A DNA stretch of 22,117 nucleotides from a virus (IMGVR_UViG_3300044737_000054:1-22117); one strand, 5' to 3'; shown: positions 1-7,605, counted from the first letter of the stretch. The notes: generated by a model from the letters alone, not told the origin. Program-made: numbers and translations.

Positions 1-3000
1 TTTATCTCGTCTCGCTTGCCGGAGTAGAAGTCGCGAATGCCGCTGAGCCTCTCAGTCAGGCGACCGAGTTCCAGGTTCTTGGTGCGCTCATCCTCGCTGT
101 CGCGGAACTGCATGTCGCTCAGTTCCTCCTGGAGGAGAGCCAGCCTGTCTTTCACCGGCTGCATGAGCGCGTTTTGCTTGTCCTGCTCATCCTCCAGATT
201 CTTGTTGGCCTTGTTGACGTCTTGCTGGGCCGCTAGCTCCAGGAGGTGGAACTTGCGGTCGGTCAGCTCCTGGTCGCGGGTGATGCGATCCATGTCGGCC
301 TGTATCTGGGCGCGCCTGGCCTCAATCGTGCGGTTCTCAAGCTCGCGGGCATGCTCGACGTGCGTCTGCTCTAGCTGCAGCAGCTCCCGCCGCTTGGCAA
401 ACTCCTCGGCCTTTGCGTTACGCTCATCCTGCCTGGACTTAAGCTCCTCCTGGACGACACGTAGCCTCTCCTCGGCACCCTCTTTCTGGCCTGTAAGCTG
501 GTTCTCCTGGCTGCTGAAACCGTATTTCTTCTGGGCGTCCGCGAGCTGCCGCTGTAGGCCTTCTCGCTCCTGGGCGTTCAGGCCGGCGTTGCCGAGGCGG
601 GCCTTCAGGTTGTTGATGTTGGTGCCTTCGTCCTGCAGCCCCTTCAGCCGGTCGTAGGCGTCCTTGGTTTGCCGCAGCGCCTCCAGCTTCAGGTTGATGA
701 CATCAACTTCTCGCTGGGCACCATCTACGAGCTTCTGCTGGGTAGCTATGCGTGCATCGAGAGGCTCAAGAGTTGCGCGCTCCGCCTCGGCCAGCTCATA
801 CAGGCGGTCGCTGATGCTAACGAGCTGCGCATCGAAAGGAGCAAGGGTCTTCTTGGCCTGCTGCTCCAGGTCGTACATCTGGTCCTGCAACGGCCACAGC
901 GCCTGGGTCGTCTTCTCCTGGGCGGCGGCAGCCTGGTTCTGTACCTCCTGCAGGGCCTTCGCCGCCCTCTTTGCGTCAGCCTCAAGAGGTGCCAGCGCCT
1001 TGCGAGCGGCAGCCTCTAGCCCCCGGAGTTCAACCTCGGTATCGTGGATCTCAACCTGGAGCGCGTGCTGCGCCTCCTCGTGAGCTGCCTGCGACTGCTT
1101 GAGGGCTGCCGTCTTCTCTTTGATCTCGGCAACCAGGTCCTTGGTGTCCGCCTTCTCTTGGAAGTAGAGGTCGAACAGCTTGTCGCGCTGCGCATCGATC
1201 AGGGCACCGTACGCCTCTGTTGCGGCGGTCTTGCGCCCGATGGCGGCGGTAACGTCGTCCTGGGCCTTGGCGATGTTCTGCTCTGTCTGGTACTCGAAGA
1301 CGGCGTCAAGCGCAGCCTGCACCTTGTCGTTGGCATTGAGGAGCTGCTCGCCGATACGCTGCCGCTCTTTGAGTAGCTGTTCCGGCGACTTACCCTTCTT
1401 ACCCTTGTTAGCCTTGTCAGGCTCCCTGTAGTTGGGGGAGCGTTGGATGTTGACGTTGTCGATCAGGGAGTCGGTGCCGGTGTAGACGTCGTCTACAGCA
1501 CCGCGGATCGTGTCCCGTGTGTTGCGTATCGCGGCACGGATTACCGCCGGGTCTAGCTGAGCGCCTCTGAGAGCACCGGCCCCAGCATCCTGCAAGGCAT
1601 GCACGGCGTCCGAGTTAGGGTAGCCGAGGCTCTTCCCGTCACCCTGTGCCGCGTGCATGGCGTTGAGGGCTGCAATGATACGGCTTATCTGCAGGACAAT
1701 ATTGCTCGCGGCGGATGTATAAGAGATGACCCAGGCACCGGTTTCGTTCTGGGTAGCCGAGGTGGTGGCGGCGAGGGCCGCCTTCAGGTCGGCAAGCTGT
1801 CTCTCCAGGTCCTGCTCGGACTGCCCCGTAACGTCCACCGCACCGACTGACGCCTCCCCGATCTGCTCCCATGTCATCCCCGCCGTAGCGCCGGAATCAA
1901 TGAACTTCGCTAGGTACTGGTCGAAGTCCTTCGCAAACTTGGAGACAGAATCGGAGCTTACCTCCTGGAACTGGACCGACCCGTCGGCCATCTCCACGAG
2001 CTTGCCCCTGATGGTCTCGCCGTTGGCCCCGATTATTTCGGTAAGCTGGTCGTTCGAGGCGGCAATATCGGCGTCGCTCTGCTTGATGCTTTGTGCGAGC
2101 GTCGGGTAGGAGTCCTTGAGGGAGTCGACGTATTCTTTCTGGGAGGCGGCCATGCTCTCAGCGGCACGTTGGGCGCGCTCCTCAGAGCTGGCGAACAGGT
2201 CAGCCAGGTTAGTAGCCAGGTTCCGCTGGTCCTGGATGATCCCATTGAAAAAGACAGAAGCCCCTTGCGCTTCCTTCGTCAGGAACCGGGTCCACGCCTC
2301 CTCAACAGGCTCAAGCGTCTGCCCCAGGTCCTGCATGGCTGCCCGCTGCTGGTTCGTAAGCTCCTGCATGCGGGTCTTGCCAGTGTTCGCCATTGTGGCA
2401 TACGCCGCCGCGGTCGAGCCTGCATCTCGCTGGTTGGTCTTCAGCGCCTTGTCAACGTTGTCCAGTTCCCCCAGGAGGGTCACAAGGCCGGTACGGGCCT
2501 GCAGGTCAGGGAACATCGCGAGGAGCTGGGCGGAGCGCGCTGATTGGCTCATGCTATCCAGCTTGGCCTTCAGCTCAGGAAGCACCTGGGTAAGGGACCG
2601 GAAGCTACCGTCGGCGTTCCTCGTCTGGATACCGAGATCTCGCAGCCCATCCTGCGCGTTCTGCGTCGGCAACTTGGCGAAGAGGTTCGACAAGTTGTTG
2701 AGGTTCTGTGCTGCCGAGCCGCCTTCTTTGGTGACCCCTACGATGAGCGCGCCCAGTTCATCCAGCGTCACGCCGTACTGCTTGGCTCCCTGGGTGGCTA
2801 GCCCCAGGGATGTGGCTAGTTCTTGCCCACTGACGACGCCGAGGTTGACGGTGTTGAAGAAAACGTCGGTGATATGGTCGGCGTCCGCCACGTCCATCTT
2901 GTAGGCGTTCATGATGCCGATCACGGCAGTGCCGAACGTCTGGGTGTCGGTCTTGGCGGCGGTCGCGCCCTTCGACAGCTTCTCCAGGAGCGTGACGGCA

Positions 3001-3755
3001 TCCTGACCGGAGATGTCTATGCTGGAGAAGACGTTGTACAGGCCCTCTGCAAGCTGGTCAGTGGTCTGCGGGACCCTGGTGGACAGGTCCTGGAGCTGAG
3101 CCTTGATGGCGCTGTCGTCGATCTCCGGCTTGATCGAGTGGAGGCTCGCGACCTCGTACTCTATGTCGCGGAAGGCCTCGGTAGCGTCGGTCCCCATCTT
3201 GACCACGGCACCACCCGCGAGCACAGCGCCGGCGGCCATGACGCCAAGCGCGCCGCCTGTAGTGGTGGATGCGGCGCTGATCTGCTGAAGTTGGACCGGC
3301 ACCCCGCCGAGAGGCCCATGCAGCGCCTGAAGACCACTCGCAAACCCGTTGGTGTTCGTCGCGACCGTCTGCTGCGTTGCCGCCAGGTTGCGCTCTTCTC
3401 GATCCAGCCCCGCGACTGCACTCTTGAGCAGGTCGGTCGAGACAACCCCGGCCTTTTCCTCGCCGACAAGCTCGACCAAGGCGGTCTTTACATCCTGGGT
3501 GGCCCGTTTCTGCTGGTCCTTTGCCGAGGAAAGTTGCTTGATGGAGGATTCAAGCTGCGCCGAGGACGCACGCGCGACCCCCTCACCGGTGGCAAGGGAA
3601 GCGAGATCCGCGGTTAGCTGCTTCGATGCGGTTGACTGCTGGTCGGTAGCCTGTTTAACGCCAAGTAGGGACTGTCTCAGGCGCTCGATGTTCTGAGATG
3701 CCCCCTGGTCCTCAAAGCTCGCTGCGCCGACGAAGCGGCGCGTCTGATCGCCCAA
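1..3755 (-). CDS. Tail tape measure protein, TP901 type (partial, C-terminus beyond left edge)
   Basis: The minus strand is open from a TGA at 3759-3761 to the window edge, giving 1251 codons with no stop. Tape measure proteins set tail length and are threaded inside the tail tube. A coiled, Gln/Ala-rich N-terminus is followed by a hydrophobic Gly/Ala stretch (about residues 165-185). Next comes a region resembling the TP901 tape-measure core (about 185-430), with GTDATEAFRDIEYEV near its start and a helix-rich body containing DELGALIVGVTKEGGSAAQN. A basic KGKKGK linker near residue 785 leads into a long charged coiled coil that fills the rest. The only reasonable start is the TTG at 3755, three bases after the in-frame stop, with GGGG seven bases upstream; the first in-frame ATG is far downstream. 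It follows the tail assembly chaperones, as in most siphoviruses, but is separated from them by a plus-strand gene and has its own promoter/leader cassette. The family call is firm; the start is less so. Confidence 0.93.
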   Translation of the reverse strand, partial: MGDQTRRFVGAASFEDQGASQNIERLRQSLLGVKQATDQQSTASKQLTADLASLATGEGVARASSAQLESSIKQLSSAKDQQKRATQDVKTALVELVGEEKAGVVSTDLLKSAVAGLDREERNLAATQQTVATNTNGFASGLQALHGPLGGVPVQLQQISAASTTTGGALGVMAAGAVLAGGAVVKMGTDATEAFRDIEYEVASLHSIKPEIDDSAIKAQLQDLSTRVPQTTDQLAEGLYNVFSSIDISGQDAVTLLEKLSKGATAAKTDTQTFGTAVIGIMNAYKMDVADADHITDVFFNTVNLGVVSGQELATSLGLATQGAKQYGVTLDELGALIVGVTKEGGSAAQNLNNLSNLFAKLPTQNAQDGLRDLGIQTRNADGSFRSLTQVLPELKAKLDSMSQSARSAQLLAMFPDLQARTGLVTLLGELDNVDKALKTNQRDAGSTAAAYATMANTGKTRMQELTNQQRAAMQDLGQTLEPVEEAWTRFLTKEAQGASVFFNGIIQDQRNLATNLADLFASSEERAQRAAESMAASQKEYVDSLKDSYPTLAQSIKQSDADIAASNDQLTEIIGANGETIRGKLVEMADGSVQFQEVSSDSVSKFAKDFDQYLAKFIDSGATAGMTWEQIGEASVGAVDVTGQSEQDLERQLADLKAALAATTSATQNETGAWVISYTSAASNIVLQISRIIAALNAMHAAQGDGKSLGYPNSDAVHALQDAGAGALRGAQLDPAVIRAAIRNTRDTIRGAVDDVYTGTDSLIDNVNIQRSPNYREPDKANKGKKGKSPEQLLKERQRIGEQLLNANDKVQAALDAVFEYQTEQNIAKAQDDVTAAIGRKTAATEAYGALIDAQRDKLFDLYFQEKADTKDLVAEIKEKTAALKQSQAAHEEAQHALQVEIHDTEVELRGLEAAARKALAPLEADAKRAAKALQEVQNQAAAAQEKTTQALWPLQDQMYDLEQQAKKTLAPFDAQLVSISDRLYELAEAERATLEPLDARIATQQKLVDGAQREVDVINLKLEALRQTKDAYDRLKGLQDEGTNINNLKARLGNAGLNAQEREGLQRQLADAQKKYGFSSQENQLTGQKEGAEERLRVVQEELKSRQDERNAKAEEFAKRRELLQLEQTHVEHARELENRTIEARRAQIQADMDRITRDQELTDRKFHLLELAAQQDVNKANKNLEDEQDKQNALMQPVKDRLALLQEELSDMQFRDSEDERTKNLELGRLTERLSGIRDFYSGKRDEI

Positions 3756-3785
3756 AAATCAACCCCGAGTCTCGCCCCCGGTGGT

Positions 3786-3823
3786 TATTCCACGGCAAAT
3801 AAAAAGCGGCCACCGCTCACCCC
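3786..3823 (-). repeat. 38-bp exact direct repeat, copy A
   Basis: These 38 bases are identical to 14446-14483, about 10.7 kb away. The repeat covers the 3' arm of the terminator stem, the U-tract and about 11 bases beyond it (reading GCCGTGGAATA on the minus strand). Identity stops sharply on both sides. Confidence 0.95.
3797..3805 (-). other. U-tract of leader A terminator
   Basis: On the minus strand the stem of terminator A is followed directly by TTTTTATTT, the uridine-rich run expected at an intrinsic terminator. The transcript would be released about 40 bases before the tape measure TTG start. Confidence 0.75.
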
Positions 3824-3842
3824 GAAGGGAAGCGATGACCGC
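3806..3842 (-). terminator. Intrinsic terminator/attenuator A, upstream of the tape measure gene
   Basis: The arms 3806-3817 and 3831-3842 pair over 12 consecutive positions, two of them G-U, around a 13-nt loop. A U-tract at 3797-3805 follows on the minus strand. The hairpin lies between promoter A and the gene that promoter should serve, so it would stop transcription of tape measure unless it is bypassed. The left arm and everything to 3786 are identical to copy B. The right arm differs by changes that keep pairing as G-U wobbles. Confidence 0.85.
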
Positions 3843-3898
3843 ACATGTGCATGATGTTGGTCTAGCGGAGCAATGTAGCGCTCCTATGTAGTAAATCC

Positions 3899-3927
3899 AT
3901 GATACCGCCGCCGCAGCGGGGCGTCAA
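3899..3927 (-). promoter_or_regulatory. Sigma-70-like promoter A for leader A and tape measure
   Basis: The minus strand reads TTGACG (3922-3927), a 17-base spacer, then TATCAT (3899-3904). It matches the consensus at 5 of 6 positions in each box with ideal spacing. Transcription should begin near 3892 and enter leader A. The same boxes, spacing and leader recur at copies B and C. Confidence 0.8.
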
Positions 3928-3993
3928 TAGCGGGCCGGCCCCGGATGTTGCGCCGGTGTGGTAAGCTACCTAGCAGATATAGAGGAGGCAAGG

Positions 3994-4260
3994 ATGCTAG
4001 TAAGCGTTGCGACTTCCGTCCTGCGAGCAGCCGGGTGGTTTGCCCTACTGTTTAGCATCGCGACGGCATTGTTCTACGTGCTGGGCAGCAGGTTGGTGCC
4101 CCTACCCGCAGCATCAGACGACAGGTTCACGTACGCTGTCACCGTAGGCATGACTGCACTTCTTATACTGCTGATAGGCGCTTCTACCTGGGCGTTCTTC
4201 CAGGTGATGGCTCACATCGCGGAGAAGCTCACCAGCATTGATGAGAGCCTGAGGAAGTAG
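3994..4260 (+). CDS. Small two-TM membrane protein, only plus-strand gene
   Basis: The 88-aa product has two hydrophobic segments (about residues 8-28 and 46-68) separated by a polar loop (PLPAASDDRFTY) and a charged amphipathic C-terminus ending in DESLRK. This layout resembles small holins or other phage membrane proteins, but I do not recognise the family. The start is the ATG at 3994 because AGAGGAGG lies five bases upstream, the best ribosome site in this region; an upstream in-frame GTG at 3958 lacks one. It points against every other gene and lies between the tail chaperone pair and tape measure, back to back with promoter A. No clear plus-strand promoter is visible. It could be a moron-type insertion with its own expression. 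Overlapping minus-strand frames here look non-coding. Confidence 0.75.
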   Translation: MLVSVATSVLRAAGWFALLFSIATALFYVLGSRLVPLPAASDDRFTYAVTVGMTALLILLIGASTWAFFQVMAHIAEKLTSIDESLRK

Positions 4261-4318
4261 CAGGACAAGCACGGCGAGCACAGCGAGCGCGGCGCGGGAC
4301 CCAGCCCACCTGGTCCGC

Positions 4319-5082
4319 TTATACATCCCCGAACTTGCACGCGACCTGGTAGAATTTCCAGGCGTGCTCGACGTCGCAATCGGGCTGCCGGTCGAGCACA
4401 GCTCGGTCCGTCCAGCGCTGCCTTCGCAAGAAGTTGCCCCACGCATAGACGAAGGGTACTTCCCTGCCCCCACCACCATTGTTATGACTGCCAGCCAGGA
4501 AGAGGGCCGATTCTAACTGGCGGAGGGCTTTTTTATCGGCCCCTCTATAGCTTCGGCATAGCCTTCCCTGCGCATCCACAGGAGCAAGTCTTCCGCCTGG
4601 TCGTACAACCTGGCGAATGTAGACGGCTGCCGCACGTCAAGCTCTACTATGGCCGCGATCTCTTCCGGGGTCGGCACCGCGTCCTCTTGCGGCACGATTT
4701 CAAGCGCCCTGACGAACTGGGGGAAGATAGCCCACATCGCATCTACTGTGGGGACCGGCATAGCCAGCCTAAACAATTCCGCGACGGCCCGCTCGTTGTT
4801 GATCCGGAACCAGACCTTGAGCCACCGGTAGCCCTCCAGCGGGCACTGCACGCCCACGAGCTTGCCCGCGATGGGCCACATGGACTTGAGCGCAGCCTCA
4901 AACGCAGCCAGGGCCGCAGCCACTGCAGCGGGATCCTCTTCCCCTGTTGGTGTTGGTACCGAGGCCGAGGCTTCTGCATCTGCTGGTGCGGCTGGTATCG
5001 AAATCTCGGTCGCTTCATTAGCTGCTTCTTCCGCAGCTTGTTCTATATCCGCGCGCTTTTCCTCACGTGTTTTTGCCGGCAT
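4319..5082 (-). CDS. Tail assembly chaperone, frameshifted long form (GT-like fusion)
   Basis: This 254-aa product is made if ribosomes slip back one base at A_AAA_AAG (4534-4528). The first 185 codons are shared with the short form, and 69 residues are added from the -1 frame, ending at TAA 4319-4321. The added part reads through a Gly/Asn linker into VYAWGNFLRRQRW and ends CKFGDV. The short-plus-extended chaperone pair made by a programmed slip just before tape measure is well known in siphoviruses (lambda G/GT): both forms help tape measure and tube subunits assemble and are absent from the virion. The -1 frame is open well before and after the slip site, and its only role appears to be as an extension. 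Confidence 0.88.
4513..5082 (-). CDS. Tail assembly chaperone, short form (G-like)
   Basis: The 189-aa product has an acidic, Ala/Glu/Pro-rich N-terminus (residues 5-65) and a folded, Trp-containing helical part (LKSMWPIAGKLVGVQCPLEGYRWLKVWF, then LRLAM/LWMRREGYAEA-type helices). It ends SAS at TAG 4513-4515, just past a slippery heptamer. The ATG at 5082 is preferred over an upstream ATG at 5145 because that one lies inside a strong intergenic hairpin and would add a low-complexity leader; GGGG lies nine bases before 5082. It sits between the tail tube gene and tape measure, the usual chaperone position. Sequence similarity to a named family is not obvious; the call rests on position and the frameshift. 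Confidence 0.85.
   Translation of the reverse strand: MPAKTREEKRADIEQAAEEAANEATEISIPAAPADAEASASVPTPTGEEDPAAVAAALAAFEAALKSMWPIAGKLVGVQCPLEGYRWLKVWFRINNERAVAELFRLAMPVPTVDAMWAIFPQFVRALEIVPQEDAVPTPEEIAAIVELDVRQPSTFARLYDQAEDLLLWMRREGYAEAIEGPIKKPSAS
4528..4534 (-). other. Programmed -1 ribosomal frameshift site A_AAA_AAG
   Basis: In the zero frame the codons are ATA AAA AAG, so the heptamer is in register for simultaneous slippage of two Lys tRNAs. GAGGGG (4540-4545) lies five bases upstream and could act as a Shine-Dalgarno-like stimulator. GCCAG (4517-4521) can pair with CTGGC (4494-4498) downstream across an 18-nt loop. The zero frame stops 12 bases after the heptamer, while the -1 frame continues for 69 residues. 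Confidence 0.92.
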
Positions 5083-5142
5083 GTCAATTCGCCCCTTTCT
5101 AACTAAGATACAACAGTTTGGTTGGTTGGCCGGTCGGCGAGC

Positions 5143-5197
5143 CATCGAAGCGGAGGCAGAGGATAGGGGCGAAGTAGCCTTTACCTCCGCCTCGATG
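5143..5197 (-). other. Intergenic stem-loop between tail tube and chaperone genes
   Basis: The arms 5143-5156 and 5184-5197 pair over 14 positions with one A-C mismatch and a 27-nt loop. No U-tract follows on either strand, so it is not a typical intrinsic terminator. It lies in the 147-base gap between tail tube and chaperone and could act as an RNase processing or 3' protection element that lets the abundant tube message be treated separately. Confidence 0.65.
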
Positions 5198-5229
5198 CTT
5201 CCTATGGCTCAGTGACCTCTCGTGCCTGG

Positions 5230-6423
5230 CTAAGCGCCGACGTAAGAGGTGGTCACGTTGTCCGTAACGACCCCCAGGGCCGCGCCCGCCGTGTAATCGA
5301 GGTGCCCCTCGAACTTCACCGAGGTGTTGGTTCGCACCGGCTTCATGTCCGGATCGGCGCTCGGCATCACGGGCCTGTTCACTGTGAGCGTGAGCGACTT
5401 ATTGGTGAAGTTCGCCGACCCGATGTTGTTCAAGATGTCCTTGTACTCGGCTACGAAGGCACCCGGTTCCTTATTTTGCTCCCATTGCTGGAAGAGAGAG
5501 CCGGTGTCGCTTTCGTAGTCGGGCAGGATGTCCCCGGAAACTTCGCTGTCTCCCTCGTCAAAGGTCTTCGGATCTGCGGACCGTCGGCCAGTATGCCGAG
5601 GCTCCACATCGTTCTTCACCGAGAGCTTGTAGGCCTTGATGTCCACGTCAGCGCCGGCGATCTTGCCCTGGAACATGGGCCAGTCGATGGGCTTGAACTG
5701 GGTCTGGGCCACGTTGGGGAAGAACCCGGTGCCACCGGCGGTGACTGTCACGCTCGTGATGACACCTGCCGTGAGGACAGGCGTCAGGGTAGCGCCGGTT
5801 CCAGGCCCGCCCGCCGTGATCGTAGTGGTGCCGTCATGTCCGGTGCCGCCATCCAGCACGTCCACTGAGGTGATGACGCCCGCCAGGCTCACCACAGCAC
5901 GCAGGACAGCGCCCTTGCCGGGTCCGCTCACTACGAGGGCCGGGAGGCCTGTCGCCGCGGGTCCCTTGTACTTGTGGGTGAGCATCAGGTCGCCCTCGTT
6001 GGGCTGCTCTACGTCGAAGCCGTCACCGACGCAGTCTATCATCTGACGCCACATCACCCCATCATAGAAGCGAAAGGCGATCAGGGGGCGACCGTAACTT
6101 TCCTTCTGGGTGTGCCTGCGCACGCCCGTGGCCGTCGGGTGATTGACCGAGACTGCGGCGCTAATGTTCGGAGAGAGGAGCATCGGCGTGATGTCGAAGT
6201 CCCCCTTCATCTTGAACTGGAAGCTGTCAACGTTCCCACCGCGCGTCTGGCCGGTGCCCTTGACGGGGGTGCCGGTCTCCACCTTGGTGGACTTGCGGCC
6301 ACGCTTCGGCTGCCACTGCATCGTGTCCAGCTCCGCCGGCACGTTCACCCAGCCGGTGGTAGGGGCGACACCCGCGGTAGCCTGGAGCACCGCCAGGAGT
6401 ATACGTTTCGCGTTAGAAGCCAT
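5230..6423 (-). CDS. Major tail tube protein with inserted glycine-rich domain
   Basis: This 397-aa protein starts at an ATG preceded by CGGAGGAATAAAGAC. The first 155 residues and the last 155 look like a siphovirus tube subunit: a basic GRKSTKVETGTPVKGTGQTR stretch, the strand-rich GDFDITPML, then near the C-terminus FTNKSLTLTVNRP and TSVKFEGHLDY. Between them (about 157-240) lies an insert with two similar units, each carrying VITSV followed by a GGTG turn, a pattern seen in beta-rich surface domains of phage tail proteins. The insert probably decorates the outside of the tube. The order (neck genes, this gene, chaperone, tape measure) supports the tube role. Exact family membership would need a profile search. 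Confidence 0.82.
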   Translation of the reverse strand: MASNAKRILLAVLQATAGVAPTTGWVNVPAELDTMQWQPKRGRKSTKVETGTPVKGTGQTRGGNVDSFQFKMKGDFDITPMLLSPNISAAVSVNHPTATGVRRHTQKESYGRPLIAFRFYDGVMWRQMIDCVGDGFDVEQPNEGDLMLTHKYKGPAATGLPALVVSGPGKGAVLRAVVSLAGVITSVDVLDGGTGHDGTTTITAGGPGTGATLTPVLTAGVITSVTVTAGGTGFFPNVAQTQFKPIDWPMFQGKIAGADVDIKAYKLSVKNDVEPRHTGRRSADPKTFDEGDSEVSGDILPDYESDTGSLFQQWEQNKEPGAFVAEYKDILNNIGSANFTNKSLTLTVNRPVMPSADPDMKPVRTNTSVKFEGHLDYTAGAALGVVTDNVTTSYVGA

Positions 6424-6485
6424 GTCTTTATTCCTCCGAATAAACTACTGATAACCGACGGGTGATCTACTCACGCAGATCGGAA

Positions 6486-7013
6486 CTAGCTGGCCGCCCC
6501 GGCCACTACCACCGCCTCGGGCTGGCTCTCAACTTCCTGCGAGGCAGCCGATGCGGCCTCCACAGGCGTCCCAACACTGGGCTTCGGATCAGCACTGGCA
6601 GGGGCATTGGCAGGGGCGCTGGCAGCCGTCTTCCCCTTCGCCTTAGCCCTGCTCCGTCTCGCGGCTTTAGGTTTGGCAGGGGGACCGGCAGGACCGGCAG
6701 CACCCGCAGCACTACGAGCGGCCTTGCGAGCATTGAGTTCGGCGCGCTTGGCCTTACGCTGTAGGGCCTTCAGCTTCGCCGCGTACTCGTCAGCGCTGAG
6801 TGGCCCCGTGAAACCTGGGTAGCCTATCGTGTACTGCTGGTGGTGCAGCACCCATTCGGGGCTGTCCTCACCCTCAAGCGCGACGCCGGCCACCTCATGG
6901 CCCCGCACGACTTCCTCCGGGGCGACGATAGCCTCTTCCTCCTCCGGTGAGGTCTGAGCTGCCTGCTCCTTGCTCTCGCTGTTGGTGCTGCCGTTGCTGT
7001 TGTTCTTTGCCAC
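6486..7013 (-). CDS. Unrecognised tail-module protein with basic Ala/Lys/Pro-rich C-terminus
   Basis: The 175-aa product starts at GTG 7013 with GGAGG nine bases before it. It has an acidic N-terminus (PEEEEAIVAPEEV), a short conserved-looking centre (EWVLHHQQYTIGYPGFTGPLSADEYAAKLK, about residues 52-83), then a low-complexity tail dominated by Ala, Lys, Arg and Pro (about 84-150) that resembles histone H1 or bacterial H1-like proteins, and a final acidic/Ala segment. It lies between the tail terminator-like gene and the tail tube gene. The low-complexity tail may bind DNA or another polymer, but that is inference; a minor structural or assembly role is equally possible. Confidence 0.75.
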   Translation of the reverse strand: MAKNNSNGSTNSESKEQAAQTSPEEEEAIVAPEEVVRGHEVAGVALEGEDSPEWVLHHQQYTIGYPGFTGPLSADEYAAKLKALQRKAKRAELNARKAARSAAGAAGPAGPPAKPKAARRSRAKAKGKTAASAPANAPASADPKPSVGTPVEAASAASQEVESQPEAVVVAGAAS

Positions 7014-7056
7014 TGCTACATCCTCCAGTTGTCATCTGGTAATCATCTGGTTGTCA

Positions 7057-7572
7057 TCACGGAGGTGTGCCCCGCGAGACGACCACCCTTGCGTTGAGTT
7101 CTACCTTGACCGAGAAGCGCACTCCGTAGTGCCGCGTTCCCAGCAGCCTGAAGACGTCATTTACCGCGCTCACCGGCACTGCCGTGGAGCACTTGCCATC
7201 GAGGGCTATGTTCGCCAGGTAGCACCTGCGCATCAGATTAGGGAAGCGCCGGGCCATCGCCTGCAGGTCTTTCAGGTCCGAGTGCCGGTCGCCGACAATC
7301 GCCCAGCGGTCGTAGTAGTGCACCTGCTCGTCAATCGCACTCTCCCCGCCCATCGTGTCGCCGTGCGGCTTTCCACGGTAAGGGTCGAAGTCCGACCGGT
7401 CCCACACCCCGCAAATGAACGGGTACTCCGTTGTTCTGCCATCGTCCGGCAGGCCCGCGAAGGTCCTCAGCGTGACACCTTCATCCAGGTCGTCGAAATA
7501 GGGCGCGAGATACACTTTCTCGATCTTCGCCATCTTTTCCGCTATTTCGTCTACCAGATACTCGTCAGCCAC
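7057..7572 (-). CDS. Tail terminator-like / tail completion protein
   Basis: The 171-aa product starts at GTG 7572, with GGGGTGATG ending four bases upstream. The N-terminus is a helix (VDEIAEKMAKIEKVY) followed by a strand-rich body, with paired strands and a C-terminal YGVRFSVKVELNARVVV. Proteins of this length and fold pattern between neck genes and the tail tube gene are usually the tail terminator that caps the tube and joins it to the neck. The assignment rests mainly on position and length; I see no diagnostic motif. Confidence 0.7.
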   Translation of the reverse strand: MADEYLVDEIAEKMAKIEKVYLAPYFDDLDEGVTLRTFAGLPDDGRTTEYPFICGVWDRSDFDPYRGKPHGDTMGGESAIDEQVHYYDRWAIVGDRHSDLKDLQAMARRFPNLMRRCYLANIALDGKCSTAVPVSAVNDVFRLLGTRHYGVRFSVKVELNARVVVSRGTPP

Positions 7573-7605
7573 TACGCATCACCCCGATCACCCTGATCGT
7601 CTCGG

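Larger units (their letters stand above)
3797..3892 (-). ncRNA. Structured leader RNA, copy A of three
   Basis: This is the predicted transcript from promoter A to the terminator, about 96 nt. From its 5' end it contains ACATAG, a hairpin GGAGC/GCTCC (3880-3884 with 3867-3871, 8-nt loop), the linker CAACATCATGCACATG, and then terminator A. Copies at 14457-14570 and 18192-18295 share the same order. The first stem changes to GCAGC/GCTGC in copy B, so both arms change together. No reading frame is conserved between copies: the ATG in the linker opens 11 codons here but different frames elsewhere. It may be a small RNA or a cis-acting attenuator/antiterminator; the transcript ends are inferred. 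Confidence 0.7.

Noticed and set aside
37-3696. Many plus-strand frames up to 264 aa across the left 3.7 kb
   Set aside because: They are antisense to the continuous tape measure frame, have Arg/Ser/Leu-rich shadow composition and no recognisable domains.
3797-3850. Leader peptide in the three cassettes (MxMRG-like start)
   Set aside because: The ATG is shared, but the frames diverge within about ten codons and stop at different points, so structure, not peptide, appears conserved.
4114-4479. Minus-strand frames opposite the two-TM gene (121 and 76 aa)
   Set aside because: They overlap the -1 frame of the chaperone and the plus-strand gene, and lack ribosome sites; the two-TM frame is far more protein-like.
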